NCBI GenBank assembly: GCA_017548365.1 | Contig: JAFZAC010000024.1 | Coordinates: 91,789-155,788 of the forward strand | Reading direction: 5' to 3' | Source of the DNA: Muribaculaceae bacterium | GTDB taxonomy: Bacteria > Bacteroidota > Bacteroidia > Bacteroidales > Muribaculaceae | Length of the DNA stretch: 64,000 nt | In this document: in pieces, positions 44,667 through 53,722 of the stretch | Layout of the letters: the number at the start of each line of letters is the position of its first letter | How positions within the stretch are numbered: position 1 is the first letter of the stretch | Notes under the pieces: generated by a model | Databases searched by the model: none | What the model was told of the DNA's origin: nothing | The model's input: the letters and a program-made list of their open reading frames with translations, nothing else | Made by a program: the position numbers and the translations under genes

Positions 44667-44885
44667 AGTTCTTGTTTGACTACATTGTGGTTTAAAATCA
44701 GAACATTATACTCCTTTTAATCGAAAACTTAGGAAATTTTAGATTGCTAACAAGGATGTATAGTGATTCTCGTCATATAGGCGTGAATTGCTCTACATTG
44801 TTAGCTAGGCTCCCTAAGTGCCTCGATTATGATGTGTGCGGTTCGCGCCTTTTAATGTAAATCATAATCGTTTTCTCAATTTTTA
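44662..44885 (+). ncRNA. Candidate structured non-coding RNA between ASCH genes
   Basis: About 220 bases with no open frame of note. Three stems lie end to end: GCTAACAA (44746-44753) with TTGTTAGC (44798-44805), extended by TGTA/TACA; AGGC (44807-44810) with GCCT (44820-44823); and CGATTATGAT (44824-44833) with ATCATAATCG (44861-44870), ten perfect pairs. A U-rich end (TTTTCTCAATTTTT) follows at once. It has its own promoter at 44648. No known RNA family is recognised. Confidence 0.55.
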
Positions 44886-44944
44886 TTCATCCTATATACG
44901 TGTATTAGTAATTAATTTAATTTTTAAATTAAAAGAAATATTTC

Positions 44945-44952
44945 TATATTTG
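44945..44952 (+). promoter_or_regulatory. -7 box for the second ASCH gene
   Basis: TATATTTG after a very A+T-rich stretch, 50 bases before the ATG at 45003. Confidence 0.65.
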
Positions 44953-45002
44953 CACTTTGATTAACTAATAAAATAACAACTAAAAACATTAACTCCCCTA
45001 CT

Positions 45003-45779
45003 ATGAAAGTATTATCCCTCCAACAGCCCTGGGCATCGCTAATTGCAGCTGGTATCAAAGACGTAGAAAACAGGACTTGGAAACCTAAAGAGATCCCTTC
45101 TCGAATTCTTATTCACGCAAGCAAGAAATGCAGTATTCGCACTGTAGGCAATGAGCCTATAGAGTGGGTTCAAGAGATCATGAATGAGCAAATGATGGGC
45201 AACATCCCAGACTTCCCTGATATGCCAAGTAACGCAATCATTGGCTATTTCTCTATAGACCGCATAGACAAGAAAATAGACCACAGCATCTGGGCAAGTG
45301 GTGAAGATGACTCAGAGGATTTATACTATTGGCACGTGAAGGATTGCTATCTCTTTGACGAGCCAATCAAGGAAGTTAAGGGTAAACTTTGGCTGTGGGA
45401 TTATGAACTTGATGAGAACAATCTCCCACCTGCACATAAGGTTGAACTACAGAGTTATGATGTAAAAGGTGACGATTTCATTATGCCAGTAAATGAGGCA
45501 ACATGGAAGGCTCTTGGAGAGAATCAAAATTATATGTTTGACCTAGGTGTCAGTTCTTCAGAAGTTCTTTGTCAAGAAGGTTCATACGAGCTGAAACCAT
45601 GCAAGAATATAGTATTCACTTGCAACGGAAAGTCAAGAAAATTCAAGCTTACTGATGAAACAGAACCAAGAGTCACATTGGACGAGAAGAATGAACCGGC
45701 AAAATATTTCTCTTTGCTTAATCCTGATGGAGCAGAATGTTTCCTTGCATACTTTGCCTGGGGTAAAGAAATTAAGTAA
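45003..45779 (+). CDS. ASCH-domain protein
   Basis: 258 aa. The N-terminal ~130 residues are an intact ASCH domain of the type QPWASLIAAGIKDVENRTWKP...ILIHASKK, with AIIGYFSIDRI and CYLFDEPIKEVKGKLWLW. The C-terminal ~120 residues are an added beta-rich domain found also in the paralogue upstream (FTCNGKSRKFKL; TLDEKNEPAKY). The ASCH fold is related to PUA and is linked to RNA binding; a number of members cut or bind modified nucleotides. It stands between the structured RNA candidate and the defence operon. Confidence 0.82.
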   Translation: MKVLSLQQPWASLIAAGIKDVENRTWKPKEIPSRILIHASKKCSIRTVGNEPIEWVQEIMNEQMMGNIPDFPDMPSNAIIGYFSIDRIDKKIDHSIWASGEDDSEDLYYWHVKDCYLFDEPIKEVKGKLWLWDYELDENNLPPAHKVELQSYDVKGDDFIMPVNEATWKALGENQNYMFDLGVSSSEVLCQEGSYELKPCKNIVFTCNGKSRKFKLTDETEPRVTLDEKNEPAKYFSLLNPDGAECFLAYFAWGKEIK

Positions 45780-45849
45780 AAAAACAAACCACGCAAGTCT
45801 GTTGTCTGTTTTTCGTCATTTTTTAGATTTCTCAATGACTTGATGAAAG

Positions 45850-45866
45850 ATGGACAAGATGGATAG
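45850..45866. repeat. Left copy of a 17-base near-repeat flanking the defence operon
   Basis: ATGGACAAGATGGATAG; 16 of 17 bases equal the copy at 62771-62787. It lies 41 bases before the operon start. Confidence 0.35.
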
Positions 45867-45907
45867 ACCTCACAAACTATAGCATAAATATACACCTTCA
45901 AAAAACT

Positions 45908-47935
45908 ATGGCTGATATTGAAAATGATGTTCAGAATGAAGTTGTTCTGAGCGAAGACCAAGTGATATGCGCTTTAACCAATAACCCAGTCAAAGCGACT
46001 GCAAAAGAGTTAACCCTACAGTCAATGATTCTTATGATGACTGAGGAGTATAATTTTGCTCTTGAAGACATGGAGCGTAATTTCAGTTTTAAATATCTCG
46101 ACGAAGAGGGCAAGAAGAAAACTGGCAAGGTTGACCTCGCTGTTTTTGAGAAAGGCCGTGGGCACGACGTCGATAACATGATACGTTTCATTATCGTCGC
46201 TAAAGACAATAGCGTGAAACCCACCACCAAGAAAACTGGCGCAGAAGACACACTGACTCCTTACCTTTCTTTCACTGATTGCGACTTCGCATTATGGACT
46301 AATGGCGAAGATATGCAATATATGCACTGCGTGGAAGATGCTCTTGGTCAAATCACTGTCGAAGACCTATCAGACTTCCCAAGCGAGGGGCAGTCTCTTG
46401 ATGACTTAGAGAAAGCCGGCGAGAAAGGCATTACCCGTAAACCTGCCAACGAGTCTCTGGTACGCACTTTCAAACGCTGTCACGACTATATCTATGGCAA
46501 TGAGGGAATGAAGAAGACTGCGTTCTGGGAACTGCTAAACCTCATTTTCACTAAGCTATACGACGAGAAACGACGCTTCATCGCTCCTAAGAATGGTGAG
46601 AGTTATCGACGCAAGTTCTGGGTAGGTGTGAAAGAACTTAACACGCCCAATGGTCAAGCTGCTGTAGCAAAGCGCATCAAGGACTTATTTGAGGAGCTTA
46701 AAGCCAGTCAGATGTTCAAGGACGTTTTCGACGGCAATGAGCAGATTATGCTCAGTGATCGTGGACTTGCTTTTGTGGCTTCGGAACTAGCCAAATACTC
46801 CTTCCTCGATGCAACGGTGGATGTGAAAGGCACAGCTTACGAAACCATTGTGTCGAACACACTAAAGCAAGAAGCTGGGCAGTTTTTTACACCTCGCAAT
46901 ATCATCAAGTGCATGGTGGAAATGCTTGACCCAGACCAAAATACTCGCATACTCGACCCTGCCTGTGGCAGTGGTGGTTTCCTAGTGATGGCACTTGACT
47001 ATGTGCGTCGTAAAATCACACGCTCAGTTTATCCCGATGTGGACGAGCTGCACGTGGAAGAGAAAGCAAATACGCCTGAAATCAACGAACTTGTACGTGA
47101 ATATGCCGAGCGTTACATATTCGGCTTTGACTTCGACCCCGACTTGAAGAAAGCTGCTCGAATGAATATGGTGATGGCTGGCGACGGACACGCTAATGTG
47201 TTCAATATAAACTCACTCGATTATCCGCAAGGATCCAAGCCTGATGTACCTTTTGTAGGCGAGAAAGTTAAAGAGAGCATCGAGGGTGGTTATGACAATG
47301 ATTTTGCTTTCGACAAAAACTATACACTTGACAATGCCTTTGGCAAGTTTGACATGATTTTCACCAACCCGCCTTTCGGCAGCAAGGTGGAAGTCGATGT
47401 GGAAATTGGCAACCGCTTCCAGTTGCCAGGAAATGCGCCAGAAGTGCTGTTTGTCGAGCAATGCTATAACTTCCTCAAGCCTGGTGGGAAGATGGCGATT
47501 GTGTTGCCTGACGGAATCCTCGGCAACCCAAATCATGTTGAGACACGCAAATGGATTCTCCAACACTTTAAACTCCTTGCATCAGTTGACTTGCCTGTTG
47601 AGGCATTCTTGCCGCAAGTGGGTGTTCAAGCATCCTTGCTGTTCTTGCAGAAAAAAACCGCACAAGAATTGTTGATGCCATACGAGAACGATGACTACGA
47701 TGTATTTATGGCCATCGTTGAGAAAGTTGGTAAAGATCGCAGAGGCGTGCCCATTTATAAGAAAGATGATGACGGGGCGGAACTGCTATTTGAACACATC
47801 AAGAAATGGATCACCTACACCGAATCTGGTCATGAAGTGCTGCACCAGCGCAAGGAGCGTATCAAGCACATAGACGATGACCTTCCCGATGTTTCAACTG
47901 CTTATAAGACGTTCAAGGAGGAACAAAAGATATGA
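45908..47935 (+). CDS. HsdM-like N6-adenine DNA methyltransferase (MAD2-like)
   Basis: 675 aa. The methyltransferase core has motif I LDPACGSGGF (~349-358) and the catalytic NPPF (N487 onward). An N-terminal domain of ~170 residues looks like the HsdR N-terminal nuclease fold (KTGKVDLAVFEKG), but where ExK is expected it reads VAK (RFIIVAKD), so it is probably inactive. It would mark host DNA as self together with the S subunit, whose start overlaps its stop. No HsdR gene is present, so this is not ordinary type I restriction. First gene of the eight-gene operon; no clear TAnnTTTG box lies upstream. Confidence 0.88.
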   Translation: MADIENDVQNEVVLSEDQVICALTNNPVKATAKELTLQSMILMMTEEYNFALEDMERNFSFKYLDEEGKKKTGKVDLAVFEKGRGHDVDNMIRFIIVAKDNSVKPTTKKTGAEDTLTPYLSFTDCDFALWTNGEDMQYMHCVEDALGQITVEDLSDFPSEGQSLDDLEKAGEKGITRKPANESLVRTFKRCHDYIYGNEGMKKTAFWELLNLIFTKLYDEKRRFIAPKNGESYRRKFWVGVKELNTPNGQAAVAKRIKDLFEELKASQMFKDVFDGNEQIMLSDRGLAFVASELAKYSFLDATVDVKGTAYETIVSNTLKQEAGQFFTPRNIIKCMVEMLDPDQNTRILDPACGSGGFLVMALDYVRRKITRSVYPDVDELHVEEKANTPEINELVREYAERYIFGFDFDPDLKKAARMNMVMAGDGHANVFNINSLDYPQGSKPDVPFVGEKVKESIEGGYDNDFAFDKNYTLDNAFGKFDMIFTNPPFGSKVEVDVEIGNRFQLPGNAPEVLFVEQCYNFLKPGGKMAIVLPDGILGNPNHVETRKWILQHFKLLASVDLPVEAFLPQVGVQASLLFLQKKTAQELLMPYENDDYDVFMAIVEKVGKDRRGVPIYKKDDDGAELLFEHIKKWITYTESGHEVLHQRKERIKHIDDDLPDVSTAYKTFKEEQKI

Positions 47936-49293
47936 GAACTAGCGTCATAAATTGTAAATCTTTCTTTGGTGCAGGATTACGCATTGACCCTGATGTCCAT
48001 TTGAGTGAGGGCAGTATCATTAGAAATGAACTAAAACATTTACCTTATGAGCTTTCTACCGTAGGAGAAAATGCCTCAGATGTTTTCTACGGCAACATAT
48101 TTTCTCGTATATACGTTAAAAAGCCAGAATATGGCGTACCATATCTTGCTGCTTCTGACACTGTGTTGGCCAATCTTGAGACCGGTAAATACTTGTCAAA
48201 AAAACAAGCAGCTAAATTAAGTTATCTTATGCTAAAAAAGGATTGGATTCTTGTTACTTGTTCGGGAACTTTGGGTAATGTAACTTACACTAATAAAGAT
48301 TTTGAAAATCATATTGCAACTCACGACTTAATTAGAATTATACCAAATTCTAATAAAGTCAACAAAGGGACACTCTTTGCTTTTCTTGCAAGCAAATATG
48401 GCTATTACCAAATTACTCAATCACAGTTTGGTGGGGTTGTGAAACACATAAACACTGACCTAACAAAAAACATTATTGTTCCTGTTTTCCAAGAAGATTT
48501 CCAAATTGAAATTGATGACTTAATTCAAGAGTCAGCTCGCTTACGTGAAGAAGCGACCAACACACTCAATGAAGCTGTCTCTTATTTTGATAATCTATAT
48601 AAAATTTCACCGACATTCACGAAGAATTTTGCCTTAAGCCTAAAAAGTCTTGGGCTTGGTTTTGCTGCCTACAACAATAATCTTGAAGTAGATAATTTCA
48701 TCAGTCAATATAAAGATAAATCATTTCAGTTGAAGGACAAAACAACAAAGATATTCGCACCGCCGTTGTTTAAGCATATATACCTAAACAAAGATAATGG
48801 CTATCCTTTTATGACTGGCAGTGAACTTACACAGTTCAATCTTCGCTACTATCGATGGTTGTCACCAAGAGGAGTTAAGGATATAAATGATTATGTCGTT
48901 AAGAAAGGAACTTTGCTACTCTATAAATCCGGGACAACTGATGGAGGAATACTTGGAAATGTGTTTATCGCTGATAAGAAACTTGATGGCTGCTGTTTAT
49001 CTGACCATGTAATAAGAATAAATTTTGAGGATGTAGAACTCGCATATTGGACCTTTGCTTTCTTAAAATCCAAAGGTGCAGTCAAAATGCTTTTAAGGTT
49101 GGCAACTGGAACAATGATACCTTTCATTACTCCAGACCGATTGTCAGAAATCTTCATCCCTTCACCTGATGAGAACTACAAACAAATAGTATCATTAGTG
49201 GATAAGTTTATAGACTTACAATCAAAGTCAAAACAATTGGAAGAAGAAGCCATCATAAAGGTAGAGCAAGAAATCGAGAAGTGGAACAATTAA
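47932..49293 (+). CDS. Type I S-subunit-like specificity protein (MAD5-like)
   Basis: 453 aa. Two target-recognition domains, each followed by a helical conserved spacer (ESARLREEATNTLNEAVSYFDNLY about residues 200-225; and LVDKFIDLQSKSKQLEEEA at the C-terminus). TRD patterns are typical: GVPYLAASDTVL, DWILVTCSGTLGN, GVVKHINTDLTKNIIVPV and the second-half GYPFMTGSELTQF. It sets the target sequence for the methyltransferase, with which it overlaps by four bases. The two half-sites suggest an asymmetric, bipartite target. Confidence 0.9.
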   Translation: MRTSVINCKSFFGAGLRIDPDVHLSEGSIIRNELKHLPYELSTVGENASDVFYGNIFSRIYVKKPEYGVPYLAASDTVLANLETGKYLSKKQAAKLSYLMLKKDWILVTCSGTLGNVTYTNKDFENHIATHDLIRIIPNSNKVNKGTLFAFLASKYGYYQITQSQFGGVVKHINTDLTKNIIVPVFQEDFQIEIDDLIQESARLREEATNTLNEAVSYFDNLYKISPTFTKNFALSLKSLGLGFAAYNNNLEVDNFISQYKDKSFQLKDKTTKIFAPPLFKHIYLNKDNGYPFMTGSELTQFNLRYYRWLSPRGVKDINDYVVKKGTLLLYKSGTTDGGILGNVFIADKKLDGCCLSDHVIRINFEDVELAYWTFAFLKSKGAVKMLLRLATGTMIPFITPDRLSEIFIPSPDENYKQIVSLVDKFIDLQSKSKQLEEEAIIKVEQEIEKWNN

Positions 49294-49304
49294 AATAAAT
49301 TGTC

Positions 49305-49493
49305 ATGTCGAAATATCACGATGAACCTATAATCTGCCCGAAGTGTGGCGAACAGGGTACATTCCAACTTTGGGAAACAGTGAATGTGGACCTTGACCCT
49401 GAACTGCGGAAAAAGATCTTCAACGAAGAACTTTTCCTTAAGCGTGGAGAAAGAATTGTTTATAAATTAAAATATATATTGACAGATAAATAA
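49305..49493 (+). CDS. Half CpXC-domain small protein
   Basis: 62 aa. Matches only the first half of the CpXC domain: CPKCGEQGTFQLWETVNVDLDPELRKK, then FNEELFL. The second Cys pair expected in full CpXC proteins is missing and the gene stops after ILTDK. Gaps of 11 bases on both sides place it firmly in the operon. Complete little gene or remnant; a zinc-binding adaptor is possible if two copies pair. Confidence 0.7.
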   Translation: MSKYHDEPIICPKCGEQGTFQLWETVNVDLDPELRKKIFNEELFLKRGERIVYKLKYILTDK

Positions 49494-49504
49494 ATTCATT
49501 ATAT

Positions 49505-52500
49505 ATGGCAAAAATATTCAAACCAACCTACTCAGAAGTTATGAATGCCGGTGAGCAGCGGCTGATTGACTTTCTTGAAGTGAAACTCCCTGATGACTAT
49601 GCTGTCATCTGCAATGGTGAGTATGCACAGAGGAATCGTAACGGCGTGGTGCAGTATTTTGAATATGACTGCATCGTGGTTGCTCCTCATGCCATCTTCC
49701 ATCTTGAAAATAAAGACTGGGGAGGCAAACTTGAAGGCAATGACGACTTCTGGTATGTAAACGATTCTGAACGGAAGAATCCGTTAAAAACTGCTCAATT
49801 CAAGTCAAGGATCTTGAAGTCAAAACTTGTCGTACAAGACCCTGACTGGAGACGCTGTGAGGTGATAGCTGCCATCACACTCAGTAACCCACACCAGAGT
49901 AAATACTACTTTGACCCTCACGCTTTGTGCTTTAACCAGACTTTCCTGCTCGACCAAGAGTTGATTGATTTTATCACTGATGCAGATCGTTTCCACAAAC
50001 CAGAGAACTGCATCGCAGACATTCAGCAGAAAGTGGTTGACTTCCTATCAGGTGCAAGCAGTGAACGCTCGCATGCACAGCGCACACGCATTCTTGAATA
50101 TGAGATTGACGAAGTGCTGCAACGCACAGAGGATTATTCGGAGTACCTGTGCCACCATCTGATGATTGACGATGGCAAGAAAAAACTCATTAGAGAATAC
50201 CCTCTCGACAAGGCAGGATTAAGCCCGATGCAACTGGAGGAATGGCAGAACAAGGTGAAGAACGCATTGTATGCACAGAGCGAGATAGGTCATAATCCTT
50301 ATATTATACCTAGTGAGTATCGCTGTAACAGCGAGCTGACATTCCTATATGAGATTTCGGATTACATGCGCCACAACACGCTACGGTCAATTATGAAGCT
50401 CAATAAAGACATGACTGTAGTTGATAAGTTCAAAATCATTCTCAACGTGGCTAATGCGCTGAAGGCAATCGCTGAAAAAGGCGTATTCCATCGTGACATT
50501 TGCCCTGAAAACATCTATGTTACTGGTTCCGATAATGCCGCCATAGCAAACTTTGGCAAGGCTTATTTTGCCAAGCATCATGACAAGAAATTCACTGTCA
50601 AATCAATGCTCGCGTCTGAGTCCAGCCCATACCGCCCACCAGAGTTCAGCGATGATGATGTATGCGACAGCAGCGATGTATATTCACTGGGCGTGGTAAT
50701 CTATGAATTGTTCATGGGCAAAACACCATACCCCGACACATTTTCATTCCGCAGTCATGGTGGAAAGGTGACGGATGATCTGCTACCATCACATATTTCG
50801 GAAAGCTTGCCTAAATTCCTTGACACAATCATTCAACACACTGTGGTTGAAGATTTGGAGGAACGCTGGAACGCAGAGGAATTGATTGAGTTTATTACAC
50901 AAGAACTTTATCGCACAACAGGCAATAACCACAAGGCCGGTGAGCAACCTGCCAAGAAAGAGGTTGGATTGAAAGACCTAAAGCCTGGTGACAAAATAAC
51001 TGGCAGCCTCGTTCTCTATGAGGAACTCGGCGCTGGGGCTTTCGGCCGTGTATTTAAAGCAAAGAATACACTCGTAGATAAATACTATGCTGTGAAGCTT
51101 TTTGAACGCTCAGCCGATGCAATTGATGACACTCGCAACGAGTTCCTTGCTTTGAGCAAAATATCTCACCCAAATGTAGTGAAGATTTGGAACTGCGACA
51201 TCTCGCAGCAAGGATTGTTCTATACGCAAATGGACTTACTTGACGGCGAGAACCTACGTGACTACACCAAAGGCGACGTAAAACTTCCGCTTAACGAAAT
51301 ATTTAACCTTGCCCATTCCATCCTAAGCGCACTGGTTTATATGCAGGACTTGGTGCCACCCATCTTCCATCGTGACATCAAACCAAACAACATTGTTTGG
51401 CACAAACGTGAGAAATTCGTGCTGATTGACTTTAATATATCTGCAGCAAGTGGCAACTCTGCTTTCGCTGGCACCTATGCTTACATGGCTCCTGACCTTG
51501 TGATATCAAGTGATAAATATGATTGGGACAGCAGTGCCGACACCTTCTCACTGGGCGTGACGCTCTTTGAGCTGCTCGCACATGCTTTGCCGTGGACTGG
51601 CACTAATCCTATTCCGAAACTAAACGTACCAGCCACCAATATCAGCACTTATAGAAGTGATTTGTCAGACGCTTTTGAGGAGTTCCTGATGAAGTCAATT
51701 ATCACTGATAAGACGAAACGATTCTCCAATGCTAAAGAAATGCTTGAGGCTCTGGAGAAAATCGGTATTGACGGCGTGGCTCGCACTCAAGGTAAAGTGG
51801 AGTATTACAACAGCAACCAAGAGCAAGAAGATATCGTTGACTATATTAACTCTCTTTACAGTCAAAGTGAGCACGGAAATGGTGGTACTCGTTCAAATAG
51901 TTCCCAGAACAGGTTTGACGAACTAACATATACTAAGACTAGACTTGACAACAAACTGGTTAACGATATCCTCAATCTCAAATATCGCCTCATAATCATC
52001 ACAGGTAACGCAGGTGACGGAAAAACTGCTTTCATTCGTAAAGTGGAGGGATATGGAACTGACCGCACTGGATTTGAGGATGGCAATGGCACATGCTTCA
52101 ACTTGAATGGTCTGCCATTCGAGAGCAACTACGATGGCTCGCAAGACGAAGGCGACAATGCAAATCAGCAAGTGCTTGAAAAATTCTTCAACCCATTCTA
52201 TGGGCTGGATGATTACAGTAATGTGCCTGTAGGTCGTATCATCGCTATCAATGAAGGTCGTCTCGTGGACTTCCTCATGACACACGAAGAACTGAAGCCC
52301 TTATATAACAATATAGAAGAATATTTTTATAAAGAAGGGCACGTTGAACTCTTGCCGGGATTGATGGTGATTAACCTCAACTTGCGCTCGGTGACAGCTC
52401 GCAGCAAAGATGAAGAAAGTCTCTTACACTCACAAATTAAGAAACTCACCGCTCCTGAGCTGTGGGGTAAGTGCGAGAAATGTCCTATCGCCGATAAATG

Positions 52501-53722
52501 CTTCATTCGTTATAATGTTACCACATTCCAAGACAGCAGCGCTAGCGACGAGATAATATCTCGTTGGGAATGGCTACTTCGTACAGTGGTTTATAAACGT
52601 GAGCTTCATATCACCATGCGCGACCTTCGCTCATTTATAGCTTTCATGCTCACACGAGACTGCTCTTGTGACCAAGTGAAACAGATGCTGGAGCATATAA
52701 AAGCGGATAATATTGGGCCTGAGTTCTATTGGCAATATTACTACTTCAATCTTCCATCCAAAGATGAAGATTACATTCATAAAATTGATACATATTTCCC
52801 ATTCCCTGGTCTTAAATCAACCGACCGTTTGGTGCAGATAATCAAAGATACTGACATTGCCAGAGTGTCGATGCCAGCTTTTGACCGAGACCTCTTCTTC
52901 AAAGAGAAGACACCAGACAGCTATCTTGTGTTTGCAGAACGCAAACAATCACTGCTGAAAGAGTTCAATGCTTGCAATATCATTCCTACTCCACGTGATA
53001 ACGATGCCGATGATGAAGACAATAACGATCCAAGCGTAGAAGCTACTGTAGTTGATGAAACACTTTTGGTAGCAAGACACCAATCGTTCATTCGTCATCA
53101 GTACTTTGAAGGTGCATCGAGCAAAGACCCCGACAAGTTTGATTTTATGCGTCGATTACCATATCAGTCTATCGGAGAATTCTATCGTTATCTAACAGAC
53201 TTAGGAGGTTCGACAGCAGAAAAACTGAATGAGATTAAGTCGAACATCGCAATCGCAATTTCTCGTAGCGAGGGTTGCATAAGCGATGATATAACAAAGG
53301 ATAGGATGCTGCTCAAATGCAACCACATCATCGACCCACTCTCAAAGAGCTATCGTGCTTTTGATGTGGGAGACTTTGAACTGTTTGTAAATAGAACACC
53401 ACACTTGGTGGAATATATAGAATATGAAAGCGACAGCCTTGTGTTCCGCCACAAAACCGACAATTTTATTCAGCTAACCATTTCTCTTGACCTATTTGAG
53501 ATGCTTGAATACATCCGTAAAGGATTCAGCCCATCGGTCAACGACTTGCAAGGTAAGTTCATTGAACTGCAAATCTTCAAGAACTTGCTGGAGAGCCGCA
53601 ACTACTCGGAAATCCTTGTGACAAAGAACAACAAGAAGTTCTACGTAGTACGGCTTAAAGAGGACAACACGCTTAGTATTAAACTTATAAAGCAGGAAGA
53701 AGATGATAATCAAAGTAAGTAA
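49505..53722 (+). CDS. NERD-pseudokinase-kinase-P-loop fusion protein (MAD6/PglW-like)
   Basis: 1405 aa. Residues ~1-130 are a NERD nuclease-like domain (D55, then E68 and K70 in HLENKDW). A first kinase domain (~250-460) has HRD at 329-331 but NFG near 349 where DFG is required, so it is probably a pseudokinase. The second kinase domain (~500-770) looks active: GAGAFGRV (~509), AVK (~530), HRDIKPNN (~622) and IDFN with D642. A C-terminal part (~815-1405) has Walker A GNAGDGKTAF (~834) and a CEKCPIADKC cluster. It most likely senses invaders and signals by phosphorylation, countered by the PP2C gene in the same operon. Confidence 0.85.
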   Translation: MAKIFKPTYSEVMNAGEQRLIDFLEVKLPDDYAVICNGEYAQRNRNGVVQYFEYDCIVVAPHAIFHLENKDWGGKLEGNDDFWYVNDSERKNPLKTAQFKSRILKSKLVVQDPDWRRCEVIAAITLSNPHQSKYYFDPHALCFNQTFLLDQELIDFITDADRFHKPENCIADIQQKVVDFLSGASSERSHAQRTRILEYEIDEVLQRTEDYSEYLCHHLMIDDGKKKLIREYPLDKAGLSPMQLEEWQNKVKNALYAQSEIGHNPYIIPSEYRCNSELTFLYEISDYMRHNTLRSIMKLNKDMTVVDKFKIILNVANALKAIAEKGVFHRDICPENIYVTGSDNAAIANFGKAYFAKHHDKKFTVKSMLASESSPYRPPEFSDDDVCDSSDVYSLGVVIYELFMGKTPYPDTFSFRSHGGKVTDDLLPSHISESLPKFLDTIIQHTVVEDLEERWNAEELIEFITQELYRTTGNNHKAGEQPAKKEVGLKDLKPGDKITGSLVLYEELGAGAFGRVFKAKNTLVDKYYAVKLFERSADAIDDTRNEFLALSKISHPNVVKIWNCDISQQGLFYTQMDLLDGENLRDYTKGDVKLPLNEIFNLAHSILSALVYMQDLVPPIFHRDIKPNNIVWHKREKFVLIDFNISAASGNSAFAGTYAYMAPDLVISSDKYDWDSSADTFSLGVTLFELLAHALPWTGTNPIPKLNVPATNISTYRSDLSDAFEEFLMKSIITDKTKRFSNAKEMLEALEKIGIDGVARTQGKVEYYNSNQEQEDIVDYINSLYSQSEHGNGGTRSNSSQNRFDELTYTKTRLDNKLVNDILNLKYRLIIITGNAGDGKTAFIRKVEGYGTDRTGFEDGNGTCFNLNGLPFESNYDGSQDEGDNANQQVLEKFFNPFYGLDDYSNVPVGRIIAINEGRLVDFLMTHEELKPLYNNIEEYFYKEGHVELLPGLMVINLNLRSVTARSKDEESLLHSQIKKLTAPELWGKCEKCPIADKCFIRYNVTTFQDSSASDEIISRWEWLLRTVVYKRELHITMRDLRSFIAFMLTRDCSCDQVKQMLEHIKADNIGPEFYWQYYYFNLPSKDEDYIHKIDTYFPFPGLKSTDRLVQIIKDTDIARVSMPAFDRDLFFKEKTPDSYLVFAERKQSLLKEFNACNIIPTPRDNDADDEDNNDPSVEATVVDETLLVARHQSFIRHQYFEGASSKDPDKFDFMRRLPYQSIGEFYRYLTDLGGSTAEKLNEIKSNIAIAISRSEGCISDDITKDRMLLKCNHIIDPLSKSYRAFDVGDFELFVNRTPHLVEYIEYESDSLVFRHKTDNFIQLTISLDLFEMLEYIRKGFSPSVNDLQGKFIELQIFKNLLESRNYSEILVTKNNKKFYVVRLKEDNTLSIKLIKQEEDDNQSK

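Noticed and set aside
45908..49293. Ordinary type I restriction-modification locus
   Set aside because: There is no HsdR helicase-nuclease gene; the downstream genes are different and translationally coupled.
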